Shown here piece by piece: positions 1 to 8,942 of a stretch of 64,000 nucleotides of DNA. The notes under the pieces were generated by a model, which did no database searches, was not told the origin of the DNA, and worked only from the letters and a program-made list of their open reading frames with translations. Source of the DNA: Enterobacter sp. 638 (GTDB lineage Bacteria > Pseudomonadota > Gammaproteobacteria > Enterobacterales > Enterobacteriaceae); the NCBI RefSeq assembly GCF_000016325.1, contig NC_009436.1:3782001-3846000 (forward strand), given 5' to 3'. Position 1 is the stretch's first letter. Each line of letters opens with the position of its first letter. Position numbers and translations under genes: made by a program.

Positions 1-672
1 GCGAAGAAATACACCAACCGCGGTCTGCAGTTCCTGGATCTGATTCAGGAAGGCAACATCGGTCTGATGAAAGCGGTAGATAAGTTTGAATACCGTCGTG
101 GTTATAAATTCTCCACTTACGCAACCTGGTGGATTCGTCAGGCGATCACCCGCTCTATCGCGGATCAGGCGCGCACCATCCGTATTCCGGTGCATATGAT
201 TGAGACGATTAACAAGCTCAACCGTATTTCTCGCCAGATGCTGCAAGAGATGGGCCGCGAGCCAACGCCGGAAGAACTGGCTGAACGCATGTTGATGCCG
301 GAAGACAAGATCCGTAAAGTGCTGAAAATCGCGAAAGAGCCAATCTCCATGGAAACGCCAATCGGCGACGATGAAGATTCGCATCTGGGTGATTTCATCG
401 AGGATACTACCCTCGAGCTGCCGCTGGACTCTGCGACGACCGAGAGCCTGCGTGCTGCCACTCACGACGTTCTGGCCGGCCTGACCGCCCGCGAAGCGAA
501 AGTCCTGCGTATGCGTTTCGGTATCGACATGAATACCGACCACACGCTGGAAGAAGTGGGTAAACAGTTCGACGTAACCCGCGAACGTATTCGTCAGATC
601 GAAGCGAAGGCACTGCGCAAACTGCGCCACCCTAGCCGCTCTGAAGTTCTGCGTAGCTTCCTGGACGATTAA
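1..672 (+). CDS. rpoD: RNA polymerase sigma-70 factor RpoD, 3' part (5' end outside window)
   Basis: The primary sigma factor directs core RNA polymerase to housekeeping promoters. The window opens in frame inside region 2, and 223 codons remain to the TAA. Visible parts are the -10 recognition and melting segment ([14 protein letters not shown]), region 3 ([16 protein letters not shown]) and the region 4.2 helix-turn-helix near the C-terminus ([20 protein letters not shown]), which contacts the -35 element. The sequence is essentially that of E. coli RpoD. A strong hairpin terminator follows 14 bases after the stop. Only the N-terminal part is missing, because of the window edge. Confidence 0.98.
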   Translation, partial: AKKYTNRGLQFLDLIQEGNIGLMKAVDKFEYRRGYKFSTYATWWIRQAITRSIADQARTIRIPVHMIETINKLNRISRQMLQEMGREPTPEELAERMLMPEDKIRKVLKIAKEPISMETPIGDDEDSHLGDFIEDTTLELPLDSATTESLRAATHDVLAGLTAREAKVLRMRFGIDMNTDHTLEEVGKQFDVTRERIRQIEAKALRKLRHPSRSEVLRSFLDD

Positions 673-685
673 TCGGTCCTGGAAC

Positions 686-716
686 TAAAAAGCTCCCTAC
701 GGGGAGCTTTTTTTAT
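686..716 (+). terminator. Rho-independent terminator after rpoD
   Basis: AGCTCCC and GGGAGCT form a 7-bp stem with a TACG loop, followed by seven T residues. It lies directly after the rpoD stop and ends that operon. Confidence 0.92.
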
Positions 717-780
717 ATCTCTATAGAGCCAGTTCTATGGCTAAATTTCCCGTCCTGAAAATGATCAGGAGAAGACGTCA

Positions 781-1287
781 TTATCGTCCCCGTACCACCA
801 GCGCTTCATCCAGCTCCCGATAGGCTTCCACCAGTTTATCCAGCGTCGCTCTGTTGAGTCCGCTTGGATTGGGCAACACCCACACCTGCGTCATGCCGAT
901 CGTGATTCTTTGCTTGCCCCACTGCGCCCCGCGCTGGCTAAACGCCTGCTCATACGCCTGCTTACCGAGGATCGCCAGCGCTGCAGGCTGATAGTCCTCA
1001 ATCTTTTTGACCAACTCCCTGCCGCCACTGCGCAATTCATGCAAATTCACCTCATTCGCCTGCACCGTGGGCCGTTCGACCAGCATGGTAATGCCGCAGC
1101 GGGTATCCAGCAGATGCTGCTCCTCTTCTGGCTTGAGCAGCTTGTCGGTAAAGCCGGCCTGATGAATCACCTTCCAGAAGCGATTCCCTGGATGGGCAAA
1201 GTGAAAACCCGTGTGCGCCGATGACTTCCCCGGGTTGATCCCGCAGAACACCACCCGCAGCCCGGGCGCAAGAATATCGTTGATCAT
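781..1287 (-). CDS. mug: G/U(T) mismatch-specific DNA glycosylase Mug
   Basis: Mug removes uracil, ethenocytosine and, weakly, thymine mispaired with guanine, starting base-excision repair. The 168-aa length equals E. coli Mug. The family active-site motif GINPG lies near residue 17-21, with the catalytic Asn inside it, and the second signature NPSGLNR (E. coli NPSGLSR) lies near residue 140. The HPGNRFW segment matches the pyrimidine-binding region. It is convergent with rpoD and divergent from ileX, the same position as in E. coli. The ATG at 1287 gives the full family length. Confidence 0.97.
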   Translation of the reverse strand: MINDILAPGLRVVFCGINPGKSSAHTGFHFAHPGNRFWKVIHQAGFTDKLLKPEEEQHLLDTRCGITMLVERPTVQANEVNLHELRSGGRELVKKIEDYQPAALAILGKQAYEQAFSQRGAQWGKQRITIGMTQVWVLPNPSGLNRATLDKLVEAYRELDEALVVRGR

Positions 1288-1412
1288 CCCATTCTCCCAT
1301 CAATACATCAGGTAGTTAGTATAAAGGATTGATTATGCATTGTTTATAAAAACAGCAGGCAGGTGTGAATGGCTGGATTGCGAGGCTGAGTTACTTTATA
1401 ATTCACCGCCAC

Positions 1413-1488
1413 GGCCCCTTAGCTCAGTGGTTAGAGCAGGCGACTCATAATCGCTTGGTCGCTGGTTCAAGTCCAGCAGGGGCCACCA
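1413..1488 (+). tRNA. ileX: tRNA-Ile2, anticodon CAU (lysidine-modified), prophage attachment site
   Basis: The 76-nt cloverleaf starts GGCCCCUUAGCUC and ends in an encoded CCA. The acceptor stem GGCCCCU pairs with AGGGGCC, the anticodon loop is CUCAUAA and the T arm is GGUUCAAGUCC. A CAU anticodon in this sequence context is the isoleucine isoacceptor that reads AUA after TilS modifies C34. It lies after mug as in E. coli. Its 3' 46 nt lie inside the 51-bp repeat flanking the prophage, so the gene stays intact at the left junction. Confidence 0.97.
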
Positions 1489-1493
1489 AATTT
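1443..1493. repeat. attL core: 51-bp repeat covering the 3' end of ileX
   Basis: This stretch, from the anticodon arm through CCA plus five bases, is repeated without mismatch at 33488-33538. Integration of P2/186-type phages in the 3' half of a tRNA gene produces exactly this duplication, and phage 186 uses an isoleucine CAU tRNA gene as its site. Confidence 0.95.
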
Positions 1494-1516
1494 AAGAAAT
1501 AAAAACATACATTTAG

Positions 1517-1540
1517 GCCACTCTCGCGAGTGGCTTTTTT
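1517..1540 (+). terminator. Prophage-borne terminator downstream of ileX
   Basis: The stem GCCACTC/GAGTGGC (loop TCGC) is followed by six T residues. The same stem with a TTCC loop follows attR at 33563, so the phage brings its own copy of the tRNA terminator. Confidence 0.85.
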
Positions 1541-1565
1541 GTTGCCTATGATTTAGATGGCGATG

Positions 1566-1578
1566 AAATGGCGGTGGA
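1566..1578. other. Candidate integrase arm-type site, left
   Basis: AAATGGCGGTGGA recurs with little change twice near the other prophage end (33371-33394). Placement on both sides of the att core suggests Int arm binding. This is inference from repetition only. Confidence 0.4.
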
Positions 1579-1603
1579 TTTCTAACGTAACTTTCCTTAT
1601 GCC

Positions 1604-1630
1604 ATAAAAAAACCCGCTCGCGGCGGGTTC
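1604..1630 (-). terminator. Terminator after ogr
   Basis: Read on the minus strand, a 7-bp stem (AACCCGC/GCGGGTT) is followed by a T run. It lies just downstream of the ogr stop. Confidence 0.85.
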
Positions 1631-1632
1631 TT

Positions 1633-1851
1633 CTACATCCATAATTGACGCTGTCCAGTTGGCAACGGGTGCGGTGGAGCGGGATTAATGTTACTAGGCG
1701 TAACTATAAAGCGCTGTACTGACTCCATCGTCACAAACGTACAACTGCAATTTATATTGGTGCATTGGTGATAGCGTTCTTTAGTATTCTCACTCAAATA
1801 GCGGCTTGTGCGCGCATGTGCTGCGTGCTGGCATTTAGGACAGTGGAACAT
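1633..1851 (-). CDS. ogr: Late-gene transcription activator, Ogr/Delta (186 B) family
   Basis: Small zinc-binding protein that recruits RNA polymerase, through the alpha subunit, to the phage late promoters. Its 72 aa match P2 Ogr and 186 B. Four cysteines in a C-x2-C (residues 4, 7) and C-x4-C (30, 35) arrangement form the expected zinc site. It is the last gene at the attL side, after D, as in P2. Upstream (1863-1911) are two dyad elements that recur near cI, which suggests repressor control of its own promoter, as known for 186 pB. Confidence 0.93.
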   Translation of the reverse strand: MFHCPKCQHAAHARTSRYLSENTKERYHQCTNINCSCTFVTMESVQRFIVTPSNINPAPPHPLPTGQRQLWM

Positions 1852-1862
1852 AAAACGCCCTC

Positions 1863-1911
1863 AATTCACAAAAAGTGAATTAATGATACTCACATTTTCA
1901 CTTTTTGAGAA
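1863..1911. promoter_or_regulatory. Two dyad operators in the ogr promoter
   Basis: The first site, AATTCAC-AAAAA-GTGAATT (1863-1881), is a perfect 7+5+7 palindrome. The second, TTCAC-TTTTT-GAGAA (1897-1911), has one mismatch. The same design occurs at 30481-30499 and inside cI at 31156-31170. In phage 186 the CI repressor binds the promoter of the late activator, so these are candidate CI sites. Confidence 0.6.
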
Positions 1912-1919
1912 TAGATTAA

Positions 1920-3083
1920 TTAATCCTCCTCCGCTACATATTCAACATCCGAAAGCTTCACCTCGAGCTCTAAGCCCGTCGTGTAGCCGTTCCCGTTGAG
2001 GTTATGCACCACCCGGCTGATTATCCACGCCTGCTCGTCTATCACGCGCTTAAAGCCCTTCACCGCAACCGGCGTTTCAGGAAATAAATCAGCACGGCCA
2101 TACGCCAGCGAGATTGAAAACTCCGCCACTCCGCGCTGTATTTTGTCCCACTTCGCCTGAGCAGCGCGCATGGCCTGCGCCTTTGTGGCGTAGATGGTCG
2201 TGAGCTCCAGCACGTTGTCAGCCTCACCGACCATATACTCACCCTCGCGCGCTTCCTGCTCCTTTTTGGCTTTGGCCTTTGCCGTGGTTTTAGCCGCTTT
2301 CGGATGCTGTAGCGCGCGCAGGTGCTGCACCTTTGGCTTTCGTTTCAGCTTCACCTTTTGCTTTAGCGGTTTCGGGTCTTTCGTGTGCAGCCATTTCGCC
2401 GTGACGCCGGTGTACGCCTCCCGGTCAGCAATGGCGAACTGATGCCGGTCGCCGTCACCGCGCTCGACGGTCATTTGCGGGATGGGTTTGCCGCTGGCCG
2501 TCATCGCGCTACCCGCTTTCAGGAATAATAATTTCCCGGCTTTTACTGAGACAGACGCCCCGTTACGCTCCGCCAGCCTGGACAAAAACGCCGTGTCCGA
2601 TTCCTGCGCCTGGTCGATATGCGGGATCGCAATGGCTTTCAGGGTATCCGCCATGCTGGCCGTCAGTTTGTTACGCTGCGCGATGGTCTCGACAATCACC
2701 CCGAGCGTAGTGTCATGCCATGACTGCTCGCGGCGAGAGTTAAGCGTCCCGCGAAAATCCGCACTGCGCCCCCGGATGGTCAGCGTATCGGGCGCGCCCC
2801 GGTGCTCGATTTCATCGACCGTAAAACTCCCCTTATTCACCAGCGCGGAGCCCTGCCAGCCTAACCACAGCGTCAGCTTTGCCCCGCGCGGCGGCAACTC
2901 GACCAGCCCGTCGGTATCATCAAGCTCGATATCGAGCTGGTCAGCCTCAAATCCGCGATTGTCGGTCATGGTCAGCCCGATAAGCCGGTCGCTAAAATTC
3001 TGTGTGATATCCGCGCCATTGAGCGTGAGCATATACGCAGGCGCGATGCGTGCCCCGGCCTGAATATTCATATCCGTTATCAT
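1920..3083 (-). CDS. D: Tail protein gpD (late control, baseplate hub)
   Basis: P2 gpD is the hub at the distal end of the tail tube, comparable to T4 gp27, and works with the spike gpV. The protein has 387 aa, the P2 length class. It has the family N-terminus (YMLTLNGADITQNFSDRLI) and a lysine- and alanine-rich linker around residues 245-280. It is last in the tail operon FI-FII-E-T-U-D. Its start overlaps the U stop by 4 bases, which implies translational coupling. Confidence 0.93.
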   Translation of the reverse strand: MITDMNIQAGARIAPAYMLTLNGADITQNFSDRLIGLTMTDNRGFEADQLDIELDDTDGLVELPPRGAKLTLWLGWQGSALVNKGSFTVDEIEHRGAPDTLTIRGRSADFRGTLNSRREQSWHDTTLGVIVETIAQRNKLTASMADTLKAIAIPHIDQAQESDTAFLSRLAERNGASVSVKAGKLLFLKAGSAMTASGKPIPQMTVERGDGDRHQFAIADREAYTGVTAKWLHTKDPKPLKQKVKLKRKPKVQHLRALQHPKAAKTTAKAKAKKEQEAREGEYMVGEADNVLELTTIYATKAQAMRAAQAKWDKIQRGVAEFSISLAYGRADLFPETPVAVKGFKRVIDEQAWIISRVVHNLNGNGYTTGLELEVKLSDVEYVAEED

Positions 3084-3544
3084 CCCGCCAGCCCTCCCAG
3101 CCAGTTACCCGCATCACTAACCAGATTGCTGGCCTGCGTTTTCAGGTCGCCATAGATGGCCGCGAGTGACTTATCGACGCGTTTCAGCGACAGGCTAAAC
3201 TCAATCTTTCGCGCCGCACCATCGCTGAAAAACTCGCTGTGGGTGTGCGTCACTTTATCGATGACATACATCCCGTGGATCATGCCGTTCCCGTCAATCA
3301 GCGGCCACGCCCGCCCCTCGTCGGCCATCAGTTCGACGGCCAGCAAGGACAAACGACCGCCGGTAATTTCCGGGTAAAGCACACCCGACAGCGTGCGCGT
3401 GGTTTCCCCCTCCCCGAGAAACTGATACGCCGGTGGCTTGCCGATACGGTCATTTGACGCCCAGCGGTAATCCTTCGAATACTGCATCGACTGATACGGC
3501 AGGGTACGCCGCTCAAACACAAAAAATCCCAGCACCATTAACAT
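3080..3544 (-). CDS. U: Tail protein gpU
   Basis: Tail completion/baseplate-region protein of P2-like phages, encoded between tape measure T and hub D. The start chosen is the ATG at 3544, which has GGAGGA eight bases upstream and gives MLMVLGFFVFERRTLPYQSM, matching the P2 U N-terminus. An ATG 18 bases further upstream lacks a ribosome site. The protein has 154 aa. The FQ-like segment around GEGETTRTLSGVLYPEITGG is typical of the family. Confidence 0.92.
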   Translation of the reverse strand: MLMVLGFFVFERRTLPYQSMQYSKDYRWASNDRIGKPPAYQFLGEGETTRTLSGVLYPEITGGRLSLLAVELMADEGRAWPLIDGNGMIHGMYVIDKVTHTHSEFFSDGAARKIEFSLSLKRVDKSLAAIYGDLKTQASNLVSDAGNWLGGLAG

Positions 3545-3558
3545 GCTTAATGTCCTCC

Positions 3559-5988
3559 TCAATCGTGTCTCATGCTGGAGCGCTGGCGCGCACGTTTTTC
3601 GCGGTCGAGCTTGTCGACGGCGTCGCGGAGCTGGCGGTCGAGGTCACTCCCCGCCGCGACCCCGCCCTGCAGGGTGATGTTGTACTCGCTTTTGCTCTGG
3701 TCGATATACGAGCGCCCTGCGGGAGCCGTGACAGGTTGATAACTCTGATAGCCGCCATAGGCCGCTGTTGCCGGGATATACCCGCCATTTGCGGCGGTCT
3801 TGTCCGTTTTCGCGGCGTTCTGGTCGAGGTCGCTGGATTCCTTTTTGATAACCCCGAGTTTTTCCAGCAACCAGCTCACCTTTCCGCTCAGACTGTTAAA
3901 GATGTTGAGCGGAGCCATCAGCGCATCAGCCAGCGCCTGACCAAAGGCCACGCCGACATTTTTGCAGCGGTCGAGCGTCTCCTGCGTGGCTTTCACCGGC
4001 GCAAGCAGGTCAGTAAACCATTTCCAGACCACACCGAGCTTTTCCGCGATGGAGTCAAACACCGGCGCGAGCGGTGCAAACATTTCTCCGACCGGCGCGA
4101 AAGCGGCTTTAAGCCCCTCCACCACGCCCGAGAAAAAGGCACTAATCGGCTCCCAGTATTTGCGAATGAGCAGCGCACCCGCCACCACAGCCGCGACCAC
4201 GGCCACCACCGGCAGACTGATTGCACCAATGGCAGTGCCGACCGAGCTGAATACCACACCCAGCACGCCAGCAGCGGCGATAATGGCATTAATCCCCATC
4301 ACCACCGGCCACGCGACAAGGCCAATCCCGCCCATCACGCCAATGAGCGCTAGCGCTCCCCCCACCACCACGCCGATAGTGGTCGCCAGTCCTTTGTTTT
4401 TGGTAATCCAGCCGTCAATTTTTAAAACATACTGCGTCGCCGTCTGTGTCAGCTTACGCAGTGAGCCCTCTTGCTGGTCAAACAGGTCAGTCCCGACCGC
4501 CTCATAGGCTGACTGAAATTCTTTAAAGTCGCCGCCGAGGTTGTCCTGCATGACCTTAACCAGCTCCTCGGTTTTGCCGTCCGAGGCTTTAAACGCAGCG
4601 GTGAGCTGGTCAAGCTTGCCGCTTGAGGCTGCGGCCATCAGCACCGCTGCCGCCGAGCTGGCCTCCTCTCCGAAAATGGTTTTCATGTATTCGGCTTTCT
4701 GGCCAGTGCCGAGGTTGTTTTTCTCAAAACTGCGCTGCATTTCTTTCAGGATGGAAAATATCGGGCGCGTGTTTCCCTTACTGTCAGACGTTTTAATCCC
4801 GAGCTCTTTGATTGCGTCATACGCTTTACCGGTCGGAGCCTGCAGGCGACTCAGCACTGCACGGCTCCCCGTTCCCGCCATCGAGCCGGTGATTTTAGAA
4901 TCGTGCAGCGCACCGACCATCGCGGCAGTTTCTTCGATACTCACCCCGGCATTTTTTGCGACCGGCGCGGCATAGGTCAGCGCGTCGCTCATCCCGTCAA
5001 AGTCAGCAGCGGTTTTGTTCATCGTCATCGACAGCACATCGCCAATATGCGCGACTTTGTCGTTGGAAAGCTGAAACGCGGATTTCATTCCCGTCAGCAG
5101 CGCGGCGTTCTCCTCCATCGTGCGCTTGTTGGACAGCGCCATATTCAGCGTGACCGGCGTCGCCGCCTGAATGGCCGCCGCATCGCCACCGCTTTTGGCA
5201 ATGATAATTTGCGCACCGGCCGCATCGTCAGCAGAGGCGGCGGTGTTGTCACCGAGCTGTCGCGCCTGTTTACGCAGCGCCTGCATTTCGGGCGACTGTT
5301 TTTCGACGCCGAGCACAGCCTGCAGCTCGGAATTTTTCTGCGCAAAGTCAAAGCCCGGCATCATCAGTTTTACCCCGGCCACGGTTCCCGTTGTCGCAAT
5401 ACCGACCCCGGCAGCCCCCGCTCCCGCCATGCTTCCCGCAAGAGATTTACCGGCCTGATATCGGTCTTTTACCTGGCTAAGTCTGGCCTGTTGAGCGCTG
5501 ACTTTCGCCAGTGCCTCACGCTGGCGGTTAAGCTGCGCGGTTGTCTCGCTGATGCGCGATTTTAGCCCCCGCTCATCATTCGCCAGATTGCGCGTATTAA
5601 TCCCCGCTGCCCCGAGCTCGCGTTGCTGGCGCTTAATGGACTCTGTCAGGCTGTTATATTTGGTCTGCAACCCCTCGGCGGCACGCTTCGCGGATTCAAG
5701 CACCTGCGCCTGTGCGCGCGTCGGGCGCTCGGTATTTTTAAACTGCGTGGCAAGGGCTTGCGCTTCAAGCTTTGCTTTCTCAAGCGACTGGCCGGTCACG
5801 GCAAGCTGCGCGCTGGCTTTACGAAATCCGTCAATGCGTGACGCCTGCGCATTGAGCTCGCGCAGGGATTTCTGTGAAGTGCGGATATCGCCCGACAGGG
5901 ATTTGCTGGCGGTCTGGATAGCTTTAAGTGGTCGGCTTGCCCGGTCGACTGCGTTCAGCAGCACCTCAAGTCTGACGTTATTGCTCAT
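3559..5988 (-). CDS. T: Tail tape-measure protein gpT
   Basis: The tape-measure protein sets tail length and is thought to leave the tail during DNA entry. The 809-aa product has the expected layout: long coiled-coil N-terminus rich in Q, K and A (about 1-190), the conserved phage-tail tape-measure domain (about 200-480), several hydrophobic alanine/valine/glycine segments at about 540-620, and a flexible C-terminus. It starts ten bases before the end of the frameshifted E' frame, as in P2, so its translation is linked to E'. Confidence 0.95.
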   Translation of the reverse strand: MSNNVRLEVLLNAVDRASRPLKAIQTASKSLSGDIRTSQKSLRELNAQASRIDGFRKASAQLAVTGQSLEKAKLEAQALATQFKNTERPTRAQAQVLESAKRAAEGLQTKYNSLTESIKRQQRELGAAGINTRNLANDERGLKSRISETTAQLNRQREALAKVSAQQARLSQVKDRYQAGKSLAGSMAGAGAAGVGIATTGTVAGVKLMMPGFDFAQKNSELQAVLGVEKQSPEMQALRKQARQLGDNTAASADDAAGAQIIIAKSGGDAAAIQAATPVTLNMALSNKRTMEENAALLTGMKSAFQLSNDKVAHIGDVLSMTMNKTAADFDGMSDALTYAAPVAKNAGVSIEETAAMVGALHDSKITGSMAGTGSRAVLSRLQAPTGKAYDAIKELGIKTSDSKGNTRPIFSILKEMQRSFEKNNLGTGQKAEYMKTIFGEEASSAAAVLMAAASSGKLDQLTAAFKASDGKTEELVKVMQDNLGGDFKEFQSAYEAVGTDLFDQQEGSLRKLTQTATQYVLKIDGWITKNKGLATTIGVVVGGALALIGVMGGIGLVAWPVVMGINAIIAAAGVLGVVFSSVGTAIGAISLPVVAVVAAVVAGALLIRKYWEPISAFFSGVVEGLKAAFAPVGEMFAPLAPVFDSIAEKLGVVWKWFTDLLAPVKATQETLDRCKNVGVAFGQALADALMAPLNIFNSLSGKVSWLLEKLGVIKKESSDLDQNAAKTDKTAANGGYIPATAAYGGYQSYQPVTAPAGRSYIDQSKSEYNITLQGGVAAGSDLDRQLRDAVDKLDREKRARQRSSMRHD

Positions 5989-6447
5989 GTTGGTTTCCGC
6001 TACGTTGCAGCGCCTTGTCGCGCCATGTCAGGAGCCCGGTCAGGCTCAGGGAATTCAGCTCTGACGGCGGCCAGTGAAATATCACTGCGATATCCGCCAT
6101 CAGATCATCGACCGACAGGTTTTCAGGGAAGGTTAACGAGCCGAAGCCGGTGACAAAAAACCGACCACCTTACCGGCGAGCGAAATCAGGTCAGACGCAT
6201 CGAGGCGAATAATTTCTTGCTCTGTCAGCACCGGATACGTCATGCGCGGCAGCACCTTAATCAGCGCATCAACGTCAGAATTTGCCAGCGAGGCCAGCGA
6301 CACGCCGCGCAGGGTTCCCGCGTTCGGTTTGGTTAACGTCACCTGCTCGATTTTCTGCTCGCCGCGCATCAGCGGGGTATCGAAAATAACCACGTTCGGG
6401 TTTACATTTTCAGCGTCGGTAACGGCGGTTTCATTGATGTTTTTCAT
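5978..6447 (-). CDS. E': Tail assembly chaperone gpE+E' made by -1 frameshift
   Basis: P2 and relatives make a long chaperone by slipping back one base at the end of E. Here the slip site T-TTT-TTG (6160-6154) lies in the last codons of E. After a -1 shift the frame runs open for 57 codons (start FVTGFGSLTFPENLSVDD) and stops at 5978, inside the first codons of T. The end of this frame, with LTGLLTWRDKAL, matches the P2 E' extension. The two forms bind the tape measure during tail assembly, as the G/GT pair of lambda does. Confidence 0.88.
6133..6447 (-). CDS. E: Tail assembly chaperone gpE (unshifted form)
   Basis: Short product of the E reading frame, 104 aa, ending 19 bases after the T6G slip site. 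It follows FII and precedes T in the tail operon. The P2 homologue has the same place and similar length. It serves as the abundant partner of E+E' in tape-measure folding. No other motif is visible. Confidence 0.92.
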   Translation of the reverse strand: MKNINETAVTDAENVNPNVVIFDTPLMRGEQKIEQVTLTKPNAGTLRGVSLASLANSDVDALIKVLPRMTYPVLTEQEIIRLDASDLISLAGKVVGFLSPASAR

Positions 6448-6503
6448 CGTGTTTTCTCGTCAAAGTGAAGTGACCGGTCAGCCTCGTTGACCGGTTCAGG
6501 GGG

Positions 6504-7022
6504 TTACAGGCCAATCGCCTTACGGTGTTCTGCCAGACGGTCGACGCCGTCGACTTTCAGCACCATGTTAATGACGTCAATCTCGATGACTTCTTTGCCG
6601 TCAATCGTGAGCTGGTAATAGGCGAGCTCGGTCGACATTTTGGTCGTCCCGCTTTCGCCCTGCTTGTTCTCACCGCCGTCGTACTCTTTGTGACGGCCAC
6701 GCATCACCACCTCAACGGCAGAAATTACGCCGGTGTCGTCACGCTGGTAAGAGCCTGCAAAACGCAGCGGCACGCTGTCAGCACCCGGCGAGGCGTACTG
6801 CGCCCACAGGTCGATGTCCGGCAGACCGCCGAGCGTCCACTCAAGCGACAGCGCGTCGTCATCGAGGCCGAGGTCAATCGATACCGAGCCCGGCATTCCG
6901 CCGCCGCGATACTTCTCAAGCTTGCGGGTCAGCTTTGGCAGGGTGACGGATTCCACGACGCCCATGTAGCTCAGACCGTCGTTGAACATGTTCAGATATT
7001 TAAGCTTGCGCGGTAGTGACAT
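6504..7022 (-). CDS. FII: Major tail tube protein gpFII
   Basis: It polymerises into the inner tube of the contractile tail. It has 172 aa, the same as P2 FII, and starts MSLPRKLKYLNMFNDGLSYMG, close to P2. It follows the sheath gene by 12 bases and is presumably expressed from the same late promoter upstream of FI. Confidence 0.95.
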   Translation of the reverse strand: MSLPRKLKYLNMFNDGLSYMGVVESVTLPKLTRKLEKYRGGGMPGSVSIDLGLDDDALSLEWTLGGLPDIDLWAQYASPGADSVPLRFAGSYQRDDTGVISAVEVVMRGRHKEYDGGENKQGESGTTKMSTELAYYQLTIDGKEVIEIDVINMVLKVDGVDRLAEHRKAIGL

Positions 7023-7034
7023 GCTTGCAGCTCC

Positions 7035-8222
7035 TTAGCTGTTGACCGAGTCCGACAGGATCGCCAGATAGGTATCGGTGATGCGCTGGCGCAGGGTCAG
7101 ATTTTCCAGCGGCGGGACGGGGGTATAGTCGTAATCGATATACAGTTTCCCGACTTTCAGGGTCGCGGTGTCGTTCGATTCCGGGTCGTACCAGCACGCG
7201 CCATCGACGATATAGCCGTTGGTTTTCAGCTCGCGGAATTTGGCATTGATACCCGCAACGATGTCACGAATAAGCGTCGCGGTGATGGGCTTATCCATCG
7301 CCCACGCGTGCGCCTCCGCCATCGTGTCAGCCAGCACCTGCGCGGTGCGGGTGTAGTTCTCAAACAGGAAAAGCGGGTCATCCGAGCAGGTGCGGTTTCC
7401 CCAGAACTTAAAGCCGTCGTTGCGAATCAGTGTGGTGACACCGGCCTGATTCAGCAGGTTCGCGTCGGTGGCAGGCTCCTGCAAATCCCATGAGACCGAG
7501 GCGCTGACACCGGTGACACCGTTCACGCCGACGTTAGACAGGGTTTTATGCCAGCCGGTCGTCTGGTCGATTCTGGCTCGCAGACCGAGCGCGCGCGCCG
7601 TCGCCCAGGCGGTTGAGGTTTCATTCGCCGTGGTATCCCATGCCAGAAAATCAGGGAAGATGACCATCAGCTCGCGCTGGCTGAAATTCTCGCGATAGTC
7701 GATGGCCTCGGAAATGGTTTTGCAGCCCCACGCGCTGATATAGCCAAAGGCGCGCAGGCTTTGACACGTTGACGCGAGCGCGGTCGCCACCTCCTGAGAA
7801 TCAAGCCCCGGCACGCCGAGAATGCGCGGCTTAACGCCGGTGACCGTTTTCGCCGTGAGCAGCGCTTTAAGCCCGGTGTATTTGCCGTTCTCATCGGTCG
7901 TGCCGATGATGTTGGAAATCGTTTCGGCTTTAGCTTCCTCCGGGTCTGCATGGGTACTTTCCGCCACGCGCACGGCCACAATGACCGGTTTGCACTGGTC
8001 AGCGATGGCCTGCAGGGACGCCGACAGCGTGCCTTTTTTACCGGCTTTGCCGATGGCGCTTTGCACGTTAGTAATGAGCACCGGCTCATTCAGCGGGAAG
8101 GTTTTTGCGTCCGCATCGCTGGCCGTGCAGACCATGCCGATAATAGCCGTTGAGACGGTGGAAATGGTGCGCACGCCATCGTTAATCTCGATGACCTGCA
8201 CACCGTGATGATAGTCGCTCAT
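7035..8222 (-). CDS. FI: Contractile tail sheath protein gpFI
   Basis: The sheath contracts to drive the tube through the envelope. The ATG at 8222 (MSDYHHGVQVIEINDGVRTI) has GGAG upstream and gives 395 aa, equal to P2 FI. An open frame further upstream has no support. Family features include the N-terminal handshake strand, the FPLNEPVLI segment and the C-terminal YTPVPPLENLTLRQRITD region. It opens the FI-FII-E-T-U-D operon, separated from the tail-fibre operon by a terminator at 8318-8341. Confidence 0.95.
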   Translation of the reverse strand: MSDYHHGVQVIEINDGVRTISTVSTAIIGMVCTASDADAKTFPLNEPVLITNVQSAIGKAGKKGTLSASLQAIADQCKPVIVAVRVAESTHADPEEAKAETISNIIGTTDENGKYTGLKALLTAKTVTGVKPRILGVPGLDSQEVATALASTCQSLRAFGYISAWGCKTISEAIDYRENFSQRELMVIFPDFLAWDTTANETSTAWATARALGLRARIDQTTGWHKTLSNVGVNGVTGVSASVSWDLQEPATDANLLNQAGVTTLIRNDGFKFWGNRTCSDDPLFLFENYTRTAQVLADTMAEAHAWAMDKPITATLIRDIVAGINAKFRELKTNGYIVDGACWYDPESNDTATLKVGKLYIDYDYTPVPPLENLTLRQRITDTYLAILSDSVNS

Positions 8223-8317
8223 CCGTTTAACTCCGTGGTGTAAGGGTGCAACTATTTTCTGTTGTGTCCCCCTTAAACGCACCGGATTGCATTTTGTTGC
8301 GCCATAGCACAACCAAC

Positions 8318-8341
8318 AAAAAGCCCTCCGGATGGAGGGCT
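8318..8341 (-). terminator. Terminator at the end of the V-G operon
   Basis: On the minus strand AGCCCTCC pairs with GGAGGGCT (loop ATCC) and is followed by TTTTTG. It lies five bases after the tail-fibre assembly gene stop. Confidence 0.85.
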
Positions 8342-8345
8342 CTGT

Positions 8346-8942
8346 TTATTCGGGCATCAGCGGCCAGTCGATATCTGGCGCAGCGGTCACATCCACGGCA
8401 TTCAGCGCCTGAATATACGTCATCCATGTAATCAGGCTTGCCTTATCTTCATCGCTGATAATGCCGAGTTGCAGCCCGGTCTGCCAGAGACTGATAGTGC
8501 TGTGCGCTTCTGACAGTAACCCGGCTTTTTTCTGTCTGGCCTGTGATTCGTCAGCCTGTCGCAGCGCCTCCAAATCAGTGACCCAGCTCTGACCATTCCA
8601 GCGGTCAAAGGGCGTCAACGGCGCAGACAGGGTGACATTCTGTGCATACGCACCCGGCGCAGTTATCCCGACAGCCTGACCGGTTTCCGTGCTGTACACC
8701 GTCTCACCCCGGTGGTCTTCGATGTACTCCCATCCGTCCAGACCGGCCAGGCGGCAGACCGCATAACCGTCTCTGTTTTCTGTCGGCGCATCGGTGCAGG
8801 AATTGGCCGGAATGCCCACCCCGACTGCAAGAAACTCCACCGAGGATGATAATAATTCACGCGTTTCGCCATCGTAGTTGTAGACAGTCAGCTCACCGGC
8901 TTTAATGGCGATGCCGTTTTTATTCAGTGTGGCCTTTGCCAT
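8346..8942 (-). CDS. G: Tail fibre assembly chaperone (Caudovirales TAP family, P2 G position)
   Basis: Chaperone needed for trimerisation or attachment of the tail fibre. It has 198 aa with the family C-terminal part: a WNGQSW motif, a helix rich in A, Q and L, then SLITWMTYIQALNAVD and a terminal IDWPLMPE. It directly follows H with a 1-base overlap (stop and start share position 8942). Fibre and chaperone usually move as a cassette and this pair differs from P2 H/G. Confidence 0.88.
   Translation of the reverse strand: MAKATLNKNGIAIKAGELTVYNYDGETRELLSSSVEFLAVGVGIPANSCTDAPTENRDGYAVCRLAGLDGWEYIEDHRGETVYSTETGQAVGITAPGAYAQNVTLSAPLTPFDRWNGQSWVTDLEALRQADESQARQKKAGLLSEAHSTISLWQTGLQLGIISDEDKASLITWMTYIQALNAVDVTAAPDIDWPLMPE

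Noticed and set aside
3433..4353. 306-codon plus-strand open frame
   Set aside because: Lies antisense to gpT and U, with composition explained by their high-GC codon use; no motif.
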